DNA from: Acidobacteriota bacterium
Lineage (GTDB): Bacteria > Acidobacteriota > Vicinamibacteria > Vicinamibacterales > UBA8438
NCBI GenBank assembly: GCA_009838525.1
Contig: VXRJ01000036.1
Location: forward strand, 1 to 64,000
DNA: 64,000 bases
Direction of reading: 5' to 3'
Below are positions 33,800-42,129 of this stretch, piece after piece (positions within the stretch are counted from its first letter, which is position 1; each line of letters begins with the position of its first letter). Position numbers and translations under genes: made by a program. The notes under the pieces are model-generated. The model worked only from the letters and a program-made list of their open reading frames with translations. It did no database searches and was not told the origin of the DNA.

Positions 33800-34911
33800 T
33801 GCGGGTGCCCGCGACCACGCCCCCGATCGAGCGCCCGATCGAGCAGGGCGATCAGTTCGTTGCGGTTCGGCGCCTGGGTCAGCGCCGTTTTGCGAGTGAT
33901 CGCGCCTCGGTGGCAATGCGACGCCAGCGCCTGCGTCATCGTCTGCATGCCGACCGACGCGCCGGCCGCCTGCATCGTGGAGTATGCCTGGTGCAGCCGG
34001 TCTTCCCGAATCAGGTTCCTGATCGCCGGTGTCGCTATCAGCACCTCCGCCGCGCAGACGCGCACGCCGCCGTCCGCAGCCGGAACCAGACGCTGGCAGA
34101 CCACGCCTTCGAGCACCTGGCAGAGCTGCGTCCGGACCAGATTCTGCCGGTGGGCCGGGTAGAGATCGATGATCCGGCTGACCGCCTGCACCGCCGAGCT
34201 GGTGTGCAGCGTGGCCAGCGTGAGGTGGCCCGTCTCGGCCAGACGGAGCGCCGCCTCGGATGTTTCCAGGTCACGCATCTCGCCGATCAGGACGACGTCC
34301 GGATCCTCGCGGAGAGCGGCGCGCAGGGCCGACGCGAAGCTGGCCGTGTCGGCGTGCACTTCGCGTTGATTCACCACCGATCGGCGGTGCGGGTGGACGT
34401 ACTCGATGGGATCCTCGATCGTCAGGACATGCGCCGGCCGCGTCCGGTTGATCCGGTCGATCATCGCGGCAAGCGTGCTCGTCTTTCCGCTGCCGGTCGG
34501 CCCGGTCACCAGCACGAGGCCATGCGGCCGGTCGGACAGGTCCACGACCGCCGAAGGAAGGCCGAGCATCGCGAAGTCCGGAATCCGATCCGGGATCAGC
34601 CGGTAGACACCCGCCGCGTGGCCACGCTGGCGGTAGACGTTCACGCGAACCCGCGGGCCGTCCTCGGCCCCCGAGCCTCCGCCGAAGGCGTAGTCGAGTT
34701 CCGAGGTCGTCTCGAACACTTGCCGCTGCGCCTGGGTCAATCCGCTGTAGATCAACCGCTTCACATCATCGGGACTCAGGGAGCTCAGGTCGTCCTGGGG
34801 ACAAAGATCGCCCCGCACCCGGATCCGGGGCGGCGTCCCCGCGGTCAGGTGCAGGTCCGAGCCGTCCTGTTCCGCGGCGCGCCGCAACAACCCGGTGAGT
34901 GTCGCCGGCAT
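33796..34911 (-). CDS. pilT: Pilus retraction ATPase PilT
   Basis: 371-residue hexameric ATPase that powers pilus disassembly and twitching. N-terminal SDLHLTAGTPPRIRVRG, Walker A GPTGSGKTST, Asp box IEDPIEY, Walker B region DPDVVLIGEMRD, His box GHLTLATLHTSSA, and AIRNLIREDRLHQ. The PilT-type signatures (GEMRD, LATLHTS) separate it from the extension ATPase next door. It starts 11 bases after the pilB stop and overlaps pilC. Confidence 0.93.
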   Translation of the reverse strand: MPATLTGLLRRAAEQDGSDLHLTAGTPPRIRVRGDLCPQDDLSSLSPDDVKRLIYSGLTQAQRQVFETTSELDYAFGGGSGAEDGPRVRVNVYRQRGHAAGVYRLIPDRIPDFAMLGLPSAVVDLSDRPHGLVLVTGPTGSGKTSTLAAMIDRINRTRPAHVLTIEDPIEYVHPHRRSVVNQREVHADTASFASALRAALREDPDVVLIGEMRDLETSEAALRLAETGHLTLATLHTSSAVQAVSRIIDLYPAHRQNLVRTQLCQVLEGVVCQRLVPAADGGVRVCAAEVLIATPAIRNLIREDRLHQAYSTMQAAGASVGMQTMTQALASHCHRGAITRKTALTQAPNRNELIALLDRALDRGRGRGHPQ

Positions 34912-34922
34912 GACGTTTCCAG

Positions 34923-36524
34923 CTACACCAGCGTCTCGCGCCGAACTTCCTCGATCGTCGTGACGCCGGCCGCGATCTTTCGGAGGCCACTTTCACGGAG
35001 CGTCACCATCCCGTCGGCCACCGCCGCCTCGCGCAGCGCGCGCGCCGGAGCCCCCGCAAGTATCAGCTCCCGCACCGCAGGGTTCAGCTCCATCACCTCG
35101 TACAGCCCGACCCGTCCCTGATAGCCGGTTCGGCCGCAGGCATCGCATCCCTTGCCGGCTCGCGGCACGACGCTGGCCGCCCTCCCGCGGTCGAAGCCGA
35201 GGTCGGCAAGGGCGGAAGGGCTGACCGGAGCCGGAGCCGCACATCCCTCGCAGATGCGGCGGACGAGTCGCTGCGCGCAGATCAGGTGGACGGACGCGGC
35301 AACGAGGAACGGTTCGATCCCCATGTCCAGCAGCCTGTAGACCGCGCCCGGGGCGTCGTTGGTATGAAGGGTCGACAGCACCAGGTGGCCGGTCAGCGCC
35401 GCCTTCACCGCGATGGCGGCGGTCTCGACGTCACGGATTTCTCCCACCAGGATCACGTTCGGGTCCTGCCGGAGAAACGCCCGCAGCGCGGCCGCGAAGC
35501 TGAGGCCGATCCCGTCGCGCACGAGCACCTGGTTGACGCCGTTCAGGTTGAACTCGACCGGATCCTCGGCGGTCATGATGTTCACGCCGGGAGTGTTGAG
35601 CCGCGCGATTGCGGAATAGAGCGTGCTGGTCTTGCCGCTGCCGGTCGGTCCGGTCGCCAGCACCATCCCCCAGGGCTTCCGGATGCTCGCCTCGAATCGG
35701 CGGAGCGACGCGGCGTCGAACCCCAGTTGCGTCATGTCACGCTTTAGCCGCGCCCGGTCGAGAACGCGGAGCACGATCGTCTCGCCGAAGAGCGTCGGCA
35801 GGCTGGAGACGCGGAGGTCGATCGTGCGTGGAGCGCCGTCGTCCGCGTCGCGATGGCGAAGCCGGATCCGGCCATCCTGCGGCAGCCGCTTCTCCGCGAT
35901 GTCGAGCTTCGCCATCACTTTGAGGCGGGAAGTGATGGCGTCCCGCAGACTGACGTCCGGCGCCATCACCGGCTGCAGGACGCCGTCGATCCGGAACCGG
36001 ACGCGGAACTCGCCATCGTACGGCTCGACGTGGATGTCGCTCGCGCCTCGATCGATCGCCGAGTCGATCAACTCCTGCACCAGGCGGACAGCCGGCGGTT
36101 GCTCCCCGTTTGCCGGAGCTGCCGGGATTCCCGTCGCGCTGTCGGGCGCCGCCTCCCGACCGGTCTCGCGAGGTGGGACGGACGGGCGGTAGTACCGGGC
36201 GAGCGCCGCCTCCACCGCCGGCCGCGAGGCCACGACCGGCGCGACACGGCAGCCGGTCAGGAAGGCGAGATCGTCGAGCGCCGCGACGTCCCTCGGATTG
36301 GACATCGCCACCGTCAGGGTGGAGCCGGCCCGATGAATCGGCACCACCTGGTACTGTCGCGCGGCATCGGCCGGGATCAGGCGAACGACCTCCGGCTCGA
36401 TGTCGAAGCGCGCGAGATCGATCGACGGCACACCGTGGCGCGCGCTCAATGCGAGCGTCGGGTCGCCATCGCCTGCCGCCGCCGGGACGGGTTGCTCGGA
36501 CAAGGAACTGCGAGGAGCCTTCAA
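34923..36524 (-). CDS. pilB: Pilus extension ATPase PilB
   Basis: 533-residue GspE/PilB ATPase. N-terminal MshEN-type domain (about 30-110), then SDIHVEPYDGEFRVRFRIDGVL, Walker A GPTGSGKTST, Walker B region DPNVILVGEIRD, His box GHLVLSTLHTNDAPGA, and the zinc tetracysteine CEGC ... CDACG that marks PilB rather than PilT. The only in-frame start is a TTG at 36524 with no obvious SD; an in-frame stop lies a short way upstream. A good promoter is centred about 45 bases upstream. Confidence 0.92.
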   Translation of the reverse strand: MKAPRSSLSEQPVPAAAGDGDPTLALSARHGVPSIDLARFDIEPEVVRLIPADAARQYQVVPIHRAGSTLTVAMSNPRDVAALDDLAFLTGCRVAPVVASRPAVEAALARYYRPSVPPRETGREAAPDSATGIPAAPANGEQPPAVRLVQELIDSAIDRGASDIHVEPYDGEFRVRFRIDGVLQPVMAPDVSLRDAITSRLKVMAKLDIAEKRLPQDGRIRLRHRDADDGAPRTIDLRVSSLPTLFGETIVLRVLDRARLKRDMTQLGFDAASLRRFEASIRKPWGMVLATGPTGSGKTSTLYSAIARLNTPGVNIMTAEDPVEFNLNGVNQVLVRDGIGLSFAAALRAFLRQDPNVILVGEIRDVETAAIAVKAALTGHLVLSTLHTNDAPGAVYRLLDMGIEPFLVAASVHLICAQRLVRRICEGCAAPAPVSPSALADLGFDRGRAASVVPRAGKGCDACGRTGYQGRVGLYEVMELNPAVRELILAGAPARALREAAVADGMVTLRESGLRKIAAGVTTIEEVRRETLV

Positions 36525-36553
36525 GGTGGGGGTTTGAAGGCAGCAGCTTCTTC

Positions 36554-36582
36554 AGCGTAGCTGGTTGCCGGCTTGCGATCAA
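36554..36582 (-). promoter_or_regulatory. Promoter of pilB-pilT-pilC
   Basis: Minus-strand TTGATC (36582-36577) and TACGCT (36559-36554) with a 17-base spacer. The predicted start near 36547 gives a leader of about 23 bases before the TTG start of pilB. This is a sigma-70 type promoter, unlike pilA. Confidence 0.5.
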
Positions 36583-36594
36583 CTATGCCGGCCT

Positions 36595-36630
36595 GGAGGC
36601 CGGCGCACCAAAGGAGGCCGGCGCACCAAG
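36595..36630. repeat. Two tandem 18-bp repeats upstream of pilB
   Basis: GGAGGCCGGCGCACCAAA (36595-36612) is followed by a copy differing only in its last base (36613-36630) in the spacer between pilB and the arginine decarboxylase gene. The unit holds the palindromic GCCGGC, and a GCCGGCCTGGAGGCCGGC inverted repeat lies at its edge. Function unknown. Confidence 0.8.
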
Positions 36631-36643
36631 GGGGGCAGGCGTT

Positions 36644-37195
36644 TCAGCCGACGACCACGGCAGCGGCAACGACCGTGGTCCAGAGCCTCTCCCGGTTGCC
36701 GACCGCGGTCTGGGTGATGTTCCGCGTCCGGACGATCTCGTCGGACAGGCGCCACACTTCCTTGTTCTCGTCCCAGCTCTTCTCCGGATCGAACTTCAAC
36801 CCGAGGGTGGTGGCGAGCATCTCCGCGGCCAGGTCCTCGGCGTAGTCGCCCGCCTGGGTCGCGTCCTCCCCGTAGCTGTGATGTTCCGCCAGGTAGCCGT
36901 ACAGTTTCCGGTCGCGCGGAATCGCCACGCCGATCGTCGCCGCGATCCGCCGGTGCGGCTCGCGAGTTGCCGCTTCCGACATCACGACGAACGTGACCTG
37001 TCCCGGGTGCAGCCGCTTGATTCCCTCGGCGCGCGAGATGATCTTGCAGCCGGGCGGAAAGATGCTGGAAACCCGCACCAGATTGCAGGCCGCGATCCCC
37101 GCCGCCCGGAGCGCCGCCTCGAACGACGTGAGCTTCTCCCGGTGAATGCCCACCCCTCTGGTGAAGAAGAGCTCCCGTGGAACGAAACTCAGCAT
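36644..37195 (-). CDS. Pyruvoyl-dependent arginine decarboxylase
   Basis: 183-residue self-processing enzyme converting arginine to agmatine, the first step of a polyamine route. The autocleavage serines are S43-S44 in VRVSSIFPPGCK; cleavage between them makes the pyruvoyl group. Other conserved stretches are PRELFFTRGVG, SYGEDATQAGDYAEDLAAEM and NITQTAVG. The ATG at 37195 starts right at the family N-terminus; a GTG at 37207 adds four residues. Strong minus-strand promoter upstream. The family is known from archaea, Chlamydia and several bacterial phyla. Confidence 0.92.
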   Translation of the reverse strand: MLSFVPRELFFTRGVGIHREKLTSFEAALRAAGIAACNLVRVSSIFPPGCKIISRAEGIKRLHPGQVTFVVMSEAATREPHRRIAATIGVAIPRDRKLYGYLAEHHSYGEDATQAGDYAEDLAAEMLATTLGLKFDPEKSWDENKEVWRLSDEIVRTRNITQTAVGNRERLWTTVVAAAVVVG

Positions 37196-37240
37196 TGCTC
37201 CCTTCACCTGCCGCCAGATCCCCCGGCCGAAAAACCACGC

Positions 37241-37270
37241 ATCCTAAGGCCGCGCGCGAGAGCGCGTCAA
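37241..37270 (-). promoter_or_regulatory. Promoter of the arginine decarboxylase gene
   Basis: Minus-strand TTGACG (37270-37265) and TAGGAT (37246-37241) with an 18-base spacer. The predicted transcript start near 37234 gives a leader of about 39 bases. Confidence 0.6.
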
Positions 37271-37322
37271 GGGAACGGCGTTATAGTGAAGTTGACGGCG
37301 CAATCGCGGAGGGAGCCGGGGA

Positions 37323-38033
37323 ATGGCGAACGGAAGCGCGCGGCTCGGGCTGGGAGCGCGGTTCTTCGGCGTGGTCTTCTCACCCCAGGCCACGTTCGAG
37401 CGGGTGGCTGCCGATCCCCGGTGGCTGGGGATGCTCGTACTGACCGTCGTGTTGTTCGCGGCGATGGTCGCCACGCTCATGAGCACCGACGTCATGCAGC
37501 GCGCCATCCTCGATCAGCAGAGCGAGGCGATGGCATCGTTCGGCGTCGAGATGACCGACGAGATGTATACGCAGATGGAAGAGCAAATGGGGATGACGCC
37601 TATCTACACGGCGGTCTCCACCCTGGTCTTCGTACCGATTGGTTGCCTGATCCTGGCGGGCGTGCTGTATGCCGCGGGCTACGGCCTGTTCGGCCCGCGC
37701 GCCACCTTCGAGCAGATGTTCGCCGTCGTTGCCCACGCAGGAGTCATCTTCGTCGTTACGCAGTTGTTCGTAGCACCGCTCAACTATTTCCGCGAGGCGG
37801 CCGACTCCCCGACCACGCTCGCGGCGTTCGCGCCGATGCTGGAAACGGGAACGTTCGCTGTCAACCTGCTGAGCGCGATAGACCTGATCCACGTCTGGTG
37901 GCTGATGGTGCTCGCCATCGGTCTCGGCGTCGTGTGGCAGCGGCAGGTCGCGGGCATCGTGACGACGCTGTACGCGCTGCAGATGGCGATCGCGTTCGTC
38001 GTGGCGATAGTCCGGACCACCATAGGGTTCTGA
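37323..38033 (+). CDS. YIP1-family membrane protein
   Basis: 236 residues with about five hydrophobic helices (roughly 35-55, 95-115, 130-150, 175-200, 210-230). The N-terminal FFGVVFSPQATFERVAADPRWLGMLVLTVVL pattern is the bacterial YIP1 family start (Pro after the first helix, then Phe-x-x-Ile/Val). Function of bacterial members is unknown. GGAGGGAG sits before the ATG. It is divergent from the decarboxylase gene and 130 bases before the adaptor gene, with which it may form a transcription unit. Confidence 0.75.
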   Translation: MANGSARLGLGARFFGVVFSPQATFERVAADPRWLGMLVLTVVLFAAMVATLMSTDVMQRAILDQQSEAMASFGVEMTDEMYTQMEEQMGMTPIYTAVSTLVFVPIGCLILAGVLYAAGYGLFGPRATFEQMFAVVAHAGVIFVVTQLFVAPLNYFREAADSPTTLAAFAPMLETGTFAVNLLSAIDLIHVWWLMVLAIGLGVVWQRQVAGIVTTLYALQMAIAFVVAIVRTTIGF

Positions 38034-38163
38034 GGATGCGCGGTCCGGAAGGGCGCGCGGGAGGGCCGCCGGGAACAACCCGCCGGAAACTGCGTATCTT
38101 CAGAGTGGAATCCGAACTGCCCGGATGGTGTACGGCGTTAGGCAGTACAATGGTCTGTTTGGA

Positions 38164-39519
38164 ATGACGACGAAACGCCTTGTGATCGGGATCGTGATCG
38201 TGGTGCTCGCCGCCGCGCTCGTTGCCGTCAACCTGTGGTACCGGCGGAGCAACGCGGCGGAAGTTGACATCGAGATGATCGAGCGGCGCAACCTGATCGC
38301 CATCGTCTCGGCGCCGGGAACGATCCAGCCTCAGTTGCTGGTGGAGATGTCGGCCAGCACGATGGGGCGAGTCACTCGCCTCGCCGTCGACGAGGGGGAT
38401 CCGGTCGATGCCGGCCAGTTCCTGCTGGAGATCGATCCCGAGAACCTCCAGGCGCTCGTCGACCGGGGCGAGGCGTCTCTGGAAGCGACCCGCGCGGCGT
38501 ACCGGCAGGCGCAGGTGGCGGTGGAGACCGCGACCGTCAATCTGGAGTTGGCTCGCGAGAATCTGGATCGGCAGGCGGACCTGTGGGAACTCCGGCTGGT
38601 CGCGCGCGAGGTATACGAACAGACGGAGGCGGACGTCCAGGTGCGCGAGACGGAGCTCCGCCAGCGCGAAGTGGAAGTCGAAGCGGCGATGGAACGGATC
38701 CGGCAGGAGGAGGCCGCGCTCGACAGCGCGCGCTACGACCTGACCCAGGTGACGATCACCTCACCCATCAACGGCATCGTGACCCGCCGGAACATCGACG
38801 AGGGCGAGACGGTCGTGATCGGCACGATGAACAATCCGGGCACCGTGCTGCTCGAGATCGCCGACTTCTCGGTGCTGGAGGCGGAGATCGAAGTGGACGA
38901 GACCGATATCCCCGCCATCGAGCTGGGCCAGCGGGCCGAAATCACGATCGACGCCCTGCCCGACAAGATCTGGACCGGCACGGTGACCGAGATTGGCAAC
39001 AGTCCCATTCAGCAGGCTGGCGGCGCCACCACGCAGGAAGCGACCAACTTCCTCGTCGTGGTGACCCTCGACGAGATCATCCCCAACGTCCGGCCCGGGT
39101 TCACCTGCACGGCGGAGATCACCACGGCAACCCGCCAGGCCGCGATAGCCGTACCGATTCAGGCGACGACGGTGCGGGAGATGGACATCGATTCGGACGG
39201 CAACATCATCCGGCAGATGGACGGCGAGGACGACCGGAACCGCGGCGGCGTCCCGTTCCGTCTGGCCGGCGATGGCGCGAGCGCGCCCGGGGTTGCCGAT
39301 GCGGCGGCGGCCGACACCGAGGAACTCGAGGGGGTCTTCGCCGTCCGGCAGGGGCGCGCCATGTTCATCCCGGTCCAGACCGGTATCGCCGGCGACCGTT
39401 ACTTCGAGGCGTTGAGCGGCCTCGCCGAGGGAGACGAGGTGATCACCGGACCGTTCGAGGTGGTTCGCAACCTGGAAGACGGCGATCCGGTGGCACCGAA
39501 TGACCCTGACGCTGGTTAG
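38164..39519 (+). CDS. Membrane-fusion (periplasmic adaptor) protein, MacA/HlyD family
   Basis: 451 residues. An N-terminal membrane anchor (about 5-23), a biotinyl-lipoyl hairpin (VTRLAVDEGDPVDAGQFLLEID), an alpha-helical hairpin (about 90-190) and beta-barrel domain (VTRRNIDEGETV, LEIADFSVLEAEIEVDETDI) followed by a membrane-proximal domain. It would bridge an inner-membrane transporter to an outer-membrane channel. The ATG at 38164 sets the anchor at the N-terminus. The first permease gene begins within its last 20 bases. MacA-like by neighbourhood. Confidence 0.88.
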   Translation: MTTKRLVIGIVIVVLAAALVAVNLWYRRSNAAEVDIEMIERRNLIAIVSAPGTIQPQLLVEMSASTMGRVTRLAVDEGDPVDAGQFLLEIDPENLQALVDRGEASLEATRAAYRQAQVAVETATVNLELARENLDRQADLWELRLVAREVYEQTEADVQVRETELRQREVEVEAAMERIRQEEAALDSARYDLTQVTITSPINGIVTRRNIDEGETVVIGTMNNPGTVLLEIADFSVLEAEIEVDETDIPAIELGQRAEITIDALPDKIWTGTVTEIGNSPIQQAGGATTQEATNFLVVVTLDEIIPNVRPGFTCTAEITTATRQAAIAVPIQATTVREMDIDSDGNIIRQMDGEDDRNRGGVPFRLAGDGASAPGVADAAAADTEELEGVFAVRQGRAMFIPVQTGIAGDRYFEALSGLAEGDEVITGPFEVVRNLEDGDPVAPNDPDAG

Positions 39520-40732
39520 CGAGATGATCCGAATCGCGCTCAGCGCGATTTGGGCCAACAAGCTCCGCTCCTTCCTGACGATTCTCGGCAACATCGTCGC
39601 CATCTCGTCCATCATCACCCTCGTCTCGCTCATCCAGGGGATCACGGAAGAGGTGACCGACGTCATCCTGACGGAGGTGGGGGCGGACGCCTTCATGGTT
39701 GACCGGCGCGGCATCATCCGGAGCCAGGAGCAGTTCGAGCGGGCCCGGAACAACCCGCTCATCACGATGGACGACGCGGACGCGATCCGCCGCTTCGCCG
39801 AGAATGTCACCGCCGTCATGGTCCAGGCCCAGCGGAGCGGCGAGGTGCGCTACCGCCACCGGCTGCTCGAACAGGTCTCCATTCAGGGCGTGACGGAAGA
39901 TTTCACCAGTTTTTCGACCTTCAACGCCGAGGAAGGGCGCCTGATGACGCCGTCCGAGGTGCAGCGCAGGCGCAACGTGACGGTCCTCGGCGCGGAAACG
40001 GCGGAACGGCTTTTCGAGACGCTCGACCCCATCGACCGGGAGGTCCGGATTCAGGGGGTGCCGTTTCGCGTCGTCGGGGTCAGCCGCCCGGTCGGCTCGA
40101 CGTTCGGCGTCTCGCAGGACGAGTACGCCATCATTCCCCTGGGAGCGTTCAGGCGCCTCTTCGGCACCAGGTCGTCACTCGGCATTCGCGTGCAGCCGGC
40201 CGATCCCAACCGGATCGACACGGCCATCGGCGAGACGACGGTCGCGCTTCGGATCGAGCGGCGGCTCCGGCCCGACGAGGAAGACAATTTCGGGATCTTC
40301 ACCTCCGAGACCGCGCTCGGCCTCTTTCAGCAGGCAACCACGGGTATCTTCTCGGTGCTCGTGGGGGTCGTCGGCCTCGCCATGGTGGTCGCCGGCATCG
40401 TCATCATGAACATCATGCTGATGGCAGTCTCGGAACGGACCAAGGAGATAGGCCTCCGGAAGGCCCTCGGGGCGCGCCGGCGCGACATCATGTGGCAGAT
40501 GCTGTCCGAGTCGGTCGTGCTCGCCCTCGCCGGCGGCATCGCGGGCACCGCCCTCGGCGCCGTCGCGGCGGTGGCGATCGACCGGTTCGCCCCGGTTCCC
40601 GCCACCGTGCACCTGTGGTCGGTGCTGTTGGCAATCACGCTGACCGGCCTGGTGGGGCTCTTCTTCGGGATGTACCCCGCCGCGCGCGCCGCCGCCCTCG
40701 ATCCGATCGACGCCCTCGGCCGCTCCGACTGA
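39500..40732 (+). CDS. MacB/FtsX-type ABC transporter permease (1)
   Basis: 410 residues. N-terminal helix IRIALSAIWANKLRSFLTILGNIVAISSIITLVS, a ~230-residue periplasmic MacB_PCD domain, then three C-terminal FtsX helices with the MNIMLMAVSERTKEIGLRKALGARRRDI coupling motif and AARAAALDPIDAL ending. No nucleotide-binding domain is fused. It overlaps the adaptor gene by 20 bases; an internal ATG at 39524, just after the adaptor stop, is an equally plausible start. Probably forms a heterodimer with the next permease. Confidence 0.88.
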   Translation: MTLTLVSEMIRIALSAIWANKLRSFLTILGNIVAISSIITLVSLIQGITEEVTDVILTEVGADAFMVDRRGIIRSQEQFERARNNPLITMDDADAIRRFAENVTAVMVQAQRSGEVRYRHRLLEQVSIQGVTEDFTSFSTFNAEEGRLMTPSEVQRRRNVTVLGAETAERLFETLDPIDREVRIQGVPFRVVGVSRPVGSTFGVSQDEYAIIPLGAFRRLFGTRSSLGIRVQPADPNRIDTAIGETTVALRIERRLRPDEEDNFGIFTSETALGLFQQATTGIFSVLVGVVGLAMVVAGIVIMNIMLMAVSERTKEIGLRKALGARRRDIMWQMLSESVVLALAGGIAGTALGAVAAVAIDRFAPVPATVHLWSVLLAITLTGLVGLFFGMYPAARAAALDPIDALGRSD

Positions 40733-40757
40733 CGGCGCGGCGCACCAGAGAACCACG

Positions 40758-42044
40758 ATGCGCACTTCACTCATCAACGAGATCGTGTTGATGGCGATCG
40801 GCACGATCCGGACACAGAAGATGCGCTCCGGGCTCACCATTCTCGGCATCGTCATCGGCATCACGTCGATGGTCGGCATGACATCCCTCATTCTCGGCTT
40901 CGACGAGACGCTGCGCGACAGCATTCGCGAGCTGGGCCCCGACACCATCTTCGTGGCGCAGTTTTCCGGCTTGAGCGTGATGTCCGGCGCCGATTTCCAG
41001 GTACTGCTGGACCGGCCGACATTGACCCTGGACGATGCCCGCGCCATCGAACGCCAGGCGGCCGATACGGTCGCCCGCGCCACCGTTTCGGTAGGCGAGG
41101 GCGGGCCGGGGTCGGTCCGCTCGCGCGTCTCGTACGACGGGGAGCAGACGCTTCCCCTGTCGATCATTGGCACGACGCACGACTATCCGAGCGTCTTCAG
41201 CCTGACGATGGACACCGGGCGCTTTTTCACCGAGGGGGAAGTGAGCCACCGGCGCCGCGTGGTCGTCCTGGGCCAAGGGCCGTACGAAGCGCTCTTTCCC
41301 AACGTCGACCCGCTCGGCAAGACGGTCCGGATTGAGAGCCAGCCCTACACCGTGGTCGGCGTCCTCGGCCCCCGCGCGAGCTTCGGCGGGATGGACGCGG
41401 GCCAGGACGACCTTGCCATCATTCCGTACAGCGCCTACCAGCAGCAGTATGGCCTGCGACTCGAGCGCTCGCGGCGCGGCCGGTTGCAGAACATGCTGAT
41501 CGCGGTGGTGCCGCGCGACGGCGTAGCCCGCGACACGGCAATGCGCGACGTGACCGAGGTGATGCGGATCCGGCACGGCCTGCGTCTGGACGAGCCGAAC
41601 GACTTCGATCTCATCACGCAGGATGCCGCCCTTCGGCTCTGGGAGCAGGTGAGCAGCGCCGTCTTTCTGGCGCTCGTTTCCATCTCGTCGATCGCCCTGA
41701 TGGTGGGCGGGATCGGCGTGATGGCGATCATGACGATCTCGGTCAAGGAGCGGACCCGCGAGATCGGCACGCGGAAGGCGATTGGCGCCCGGCGCCGGGA
41801 GATCCTCTGGCAGTTCCTGCTCGAGGCGGTGTTCCTGACCGCGATCGGCGGCGTGCTGGGCATCTTCTTCGGCAGCAGCATCGGGGTTGGCGTGAACGTC
41901 GCGACCGGCTTTCCCGTCGCCCTGCCCTGGTGGTCGTTCGCCCTGGGGATCAGCTTCTCGGCGACCGTGGGGATCGTCTTCGGCATCGTGCCGGCGATTC
42001 GGGCCTCCGGTCTCGACCCGATCGAGGCGCTCCGCTACGAGTAG
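40758..42044 (+). CDS. MacB/FtsX-type ABC transporter permease (2)
   Basis: 428 residues of the same architecture as the preceding gene: N-terminal LMAIGTIRTQKMRSGLTILGIVIGITSMVGM, periplasmic MacB_PCD domain, then FtsX helices with MAIMTISVKERTREIGTRKAIGARRREI and the ending RASGLDPIEALRYE. It starts 25 bases after the first permease. No ATPase gene follows; the next gene is a translation-factor-like GTPase. The ATP-binding partner must be encoded elsewhere. Confidence 0.88.
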   Translation: MRTSLINEIVLMAIGTIRTQKMRSGLTILGIVIGITSMVGMTSLILGFDETLRDSIRELGPDTIFVAQFSGLSVMSGADFQVLLDRPTLTLDDARAIERQAADTVARATVSVGEGGPGSVRSRVSYDGEQTLPLSIIGTTHDYPSVFSLTMDTGRFFTEGEVSHRRRVVVLGQGPYEALFPNVDPLGKTVRIESQPYTVVGVLGPRASFGGMDAGQDDLAIIPYSAYQQQYGLRLERSRRGRLQNMLIAVVPRDGVARDTAMRDVTEVMRIRHGLRLDEPNDFDLITQDAALRLWEQVSSAVFLALVSISSIALMVGGIGVMAIMTISVKERTREIGTRKAIGARRREILWQFLLEAVFLTAIGGVLGIFFGSSIGVGVNVATGFPVALPWWSFALGISFSATVGIVFGIVPAIRASGLDPIEALRYE

Positions 42045-42129
42045 CCGTCCGGACGCCCCACAAGGCCCCCTTCACCGGAAAATCGGGTACGATCACCGTT
42101 TTGCCCGGCAGGCAGGAGGAATACCAGCG

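Noticed and set aside
42045-42129. Promoter upstream of the EF-G-like gene
   Set aside because: TACGAT resembles a -10, but the only -35-like hexamer (TTCACC) is 11 bases away, too close to be functional.
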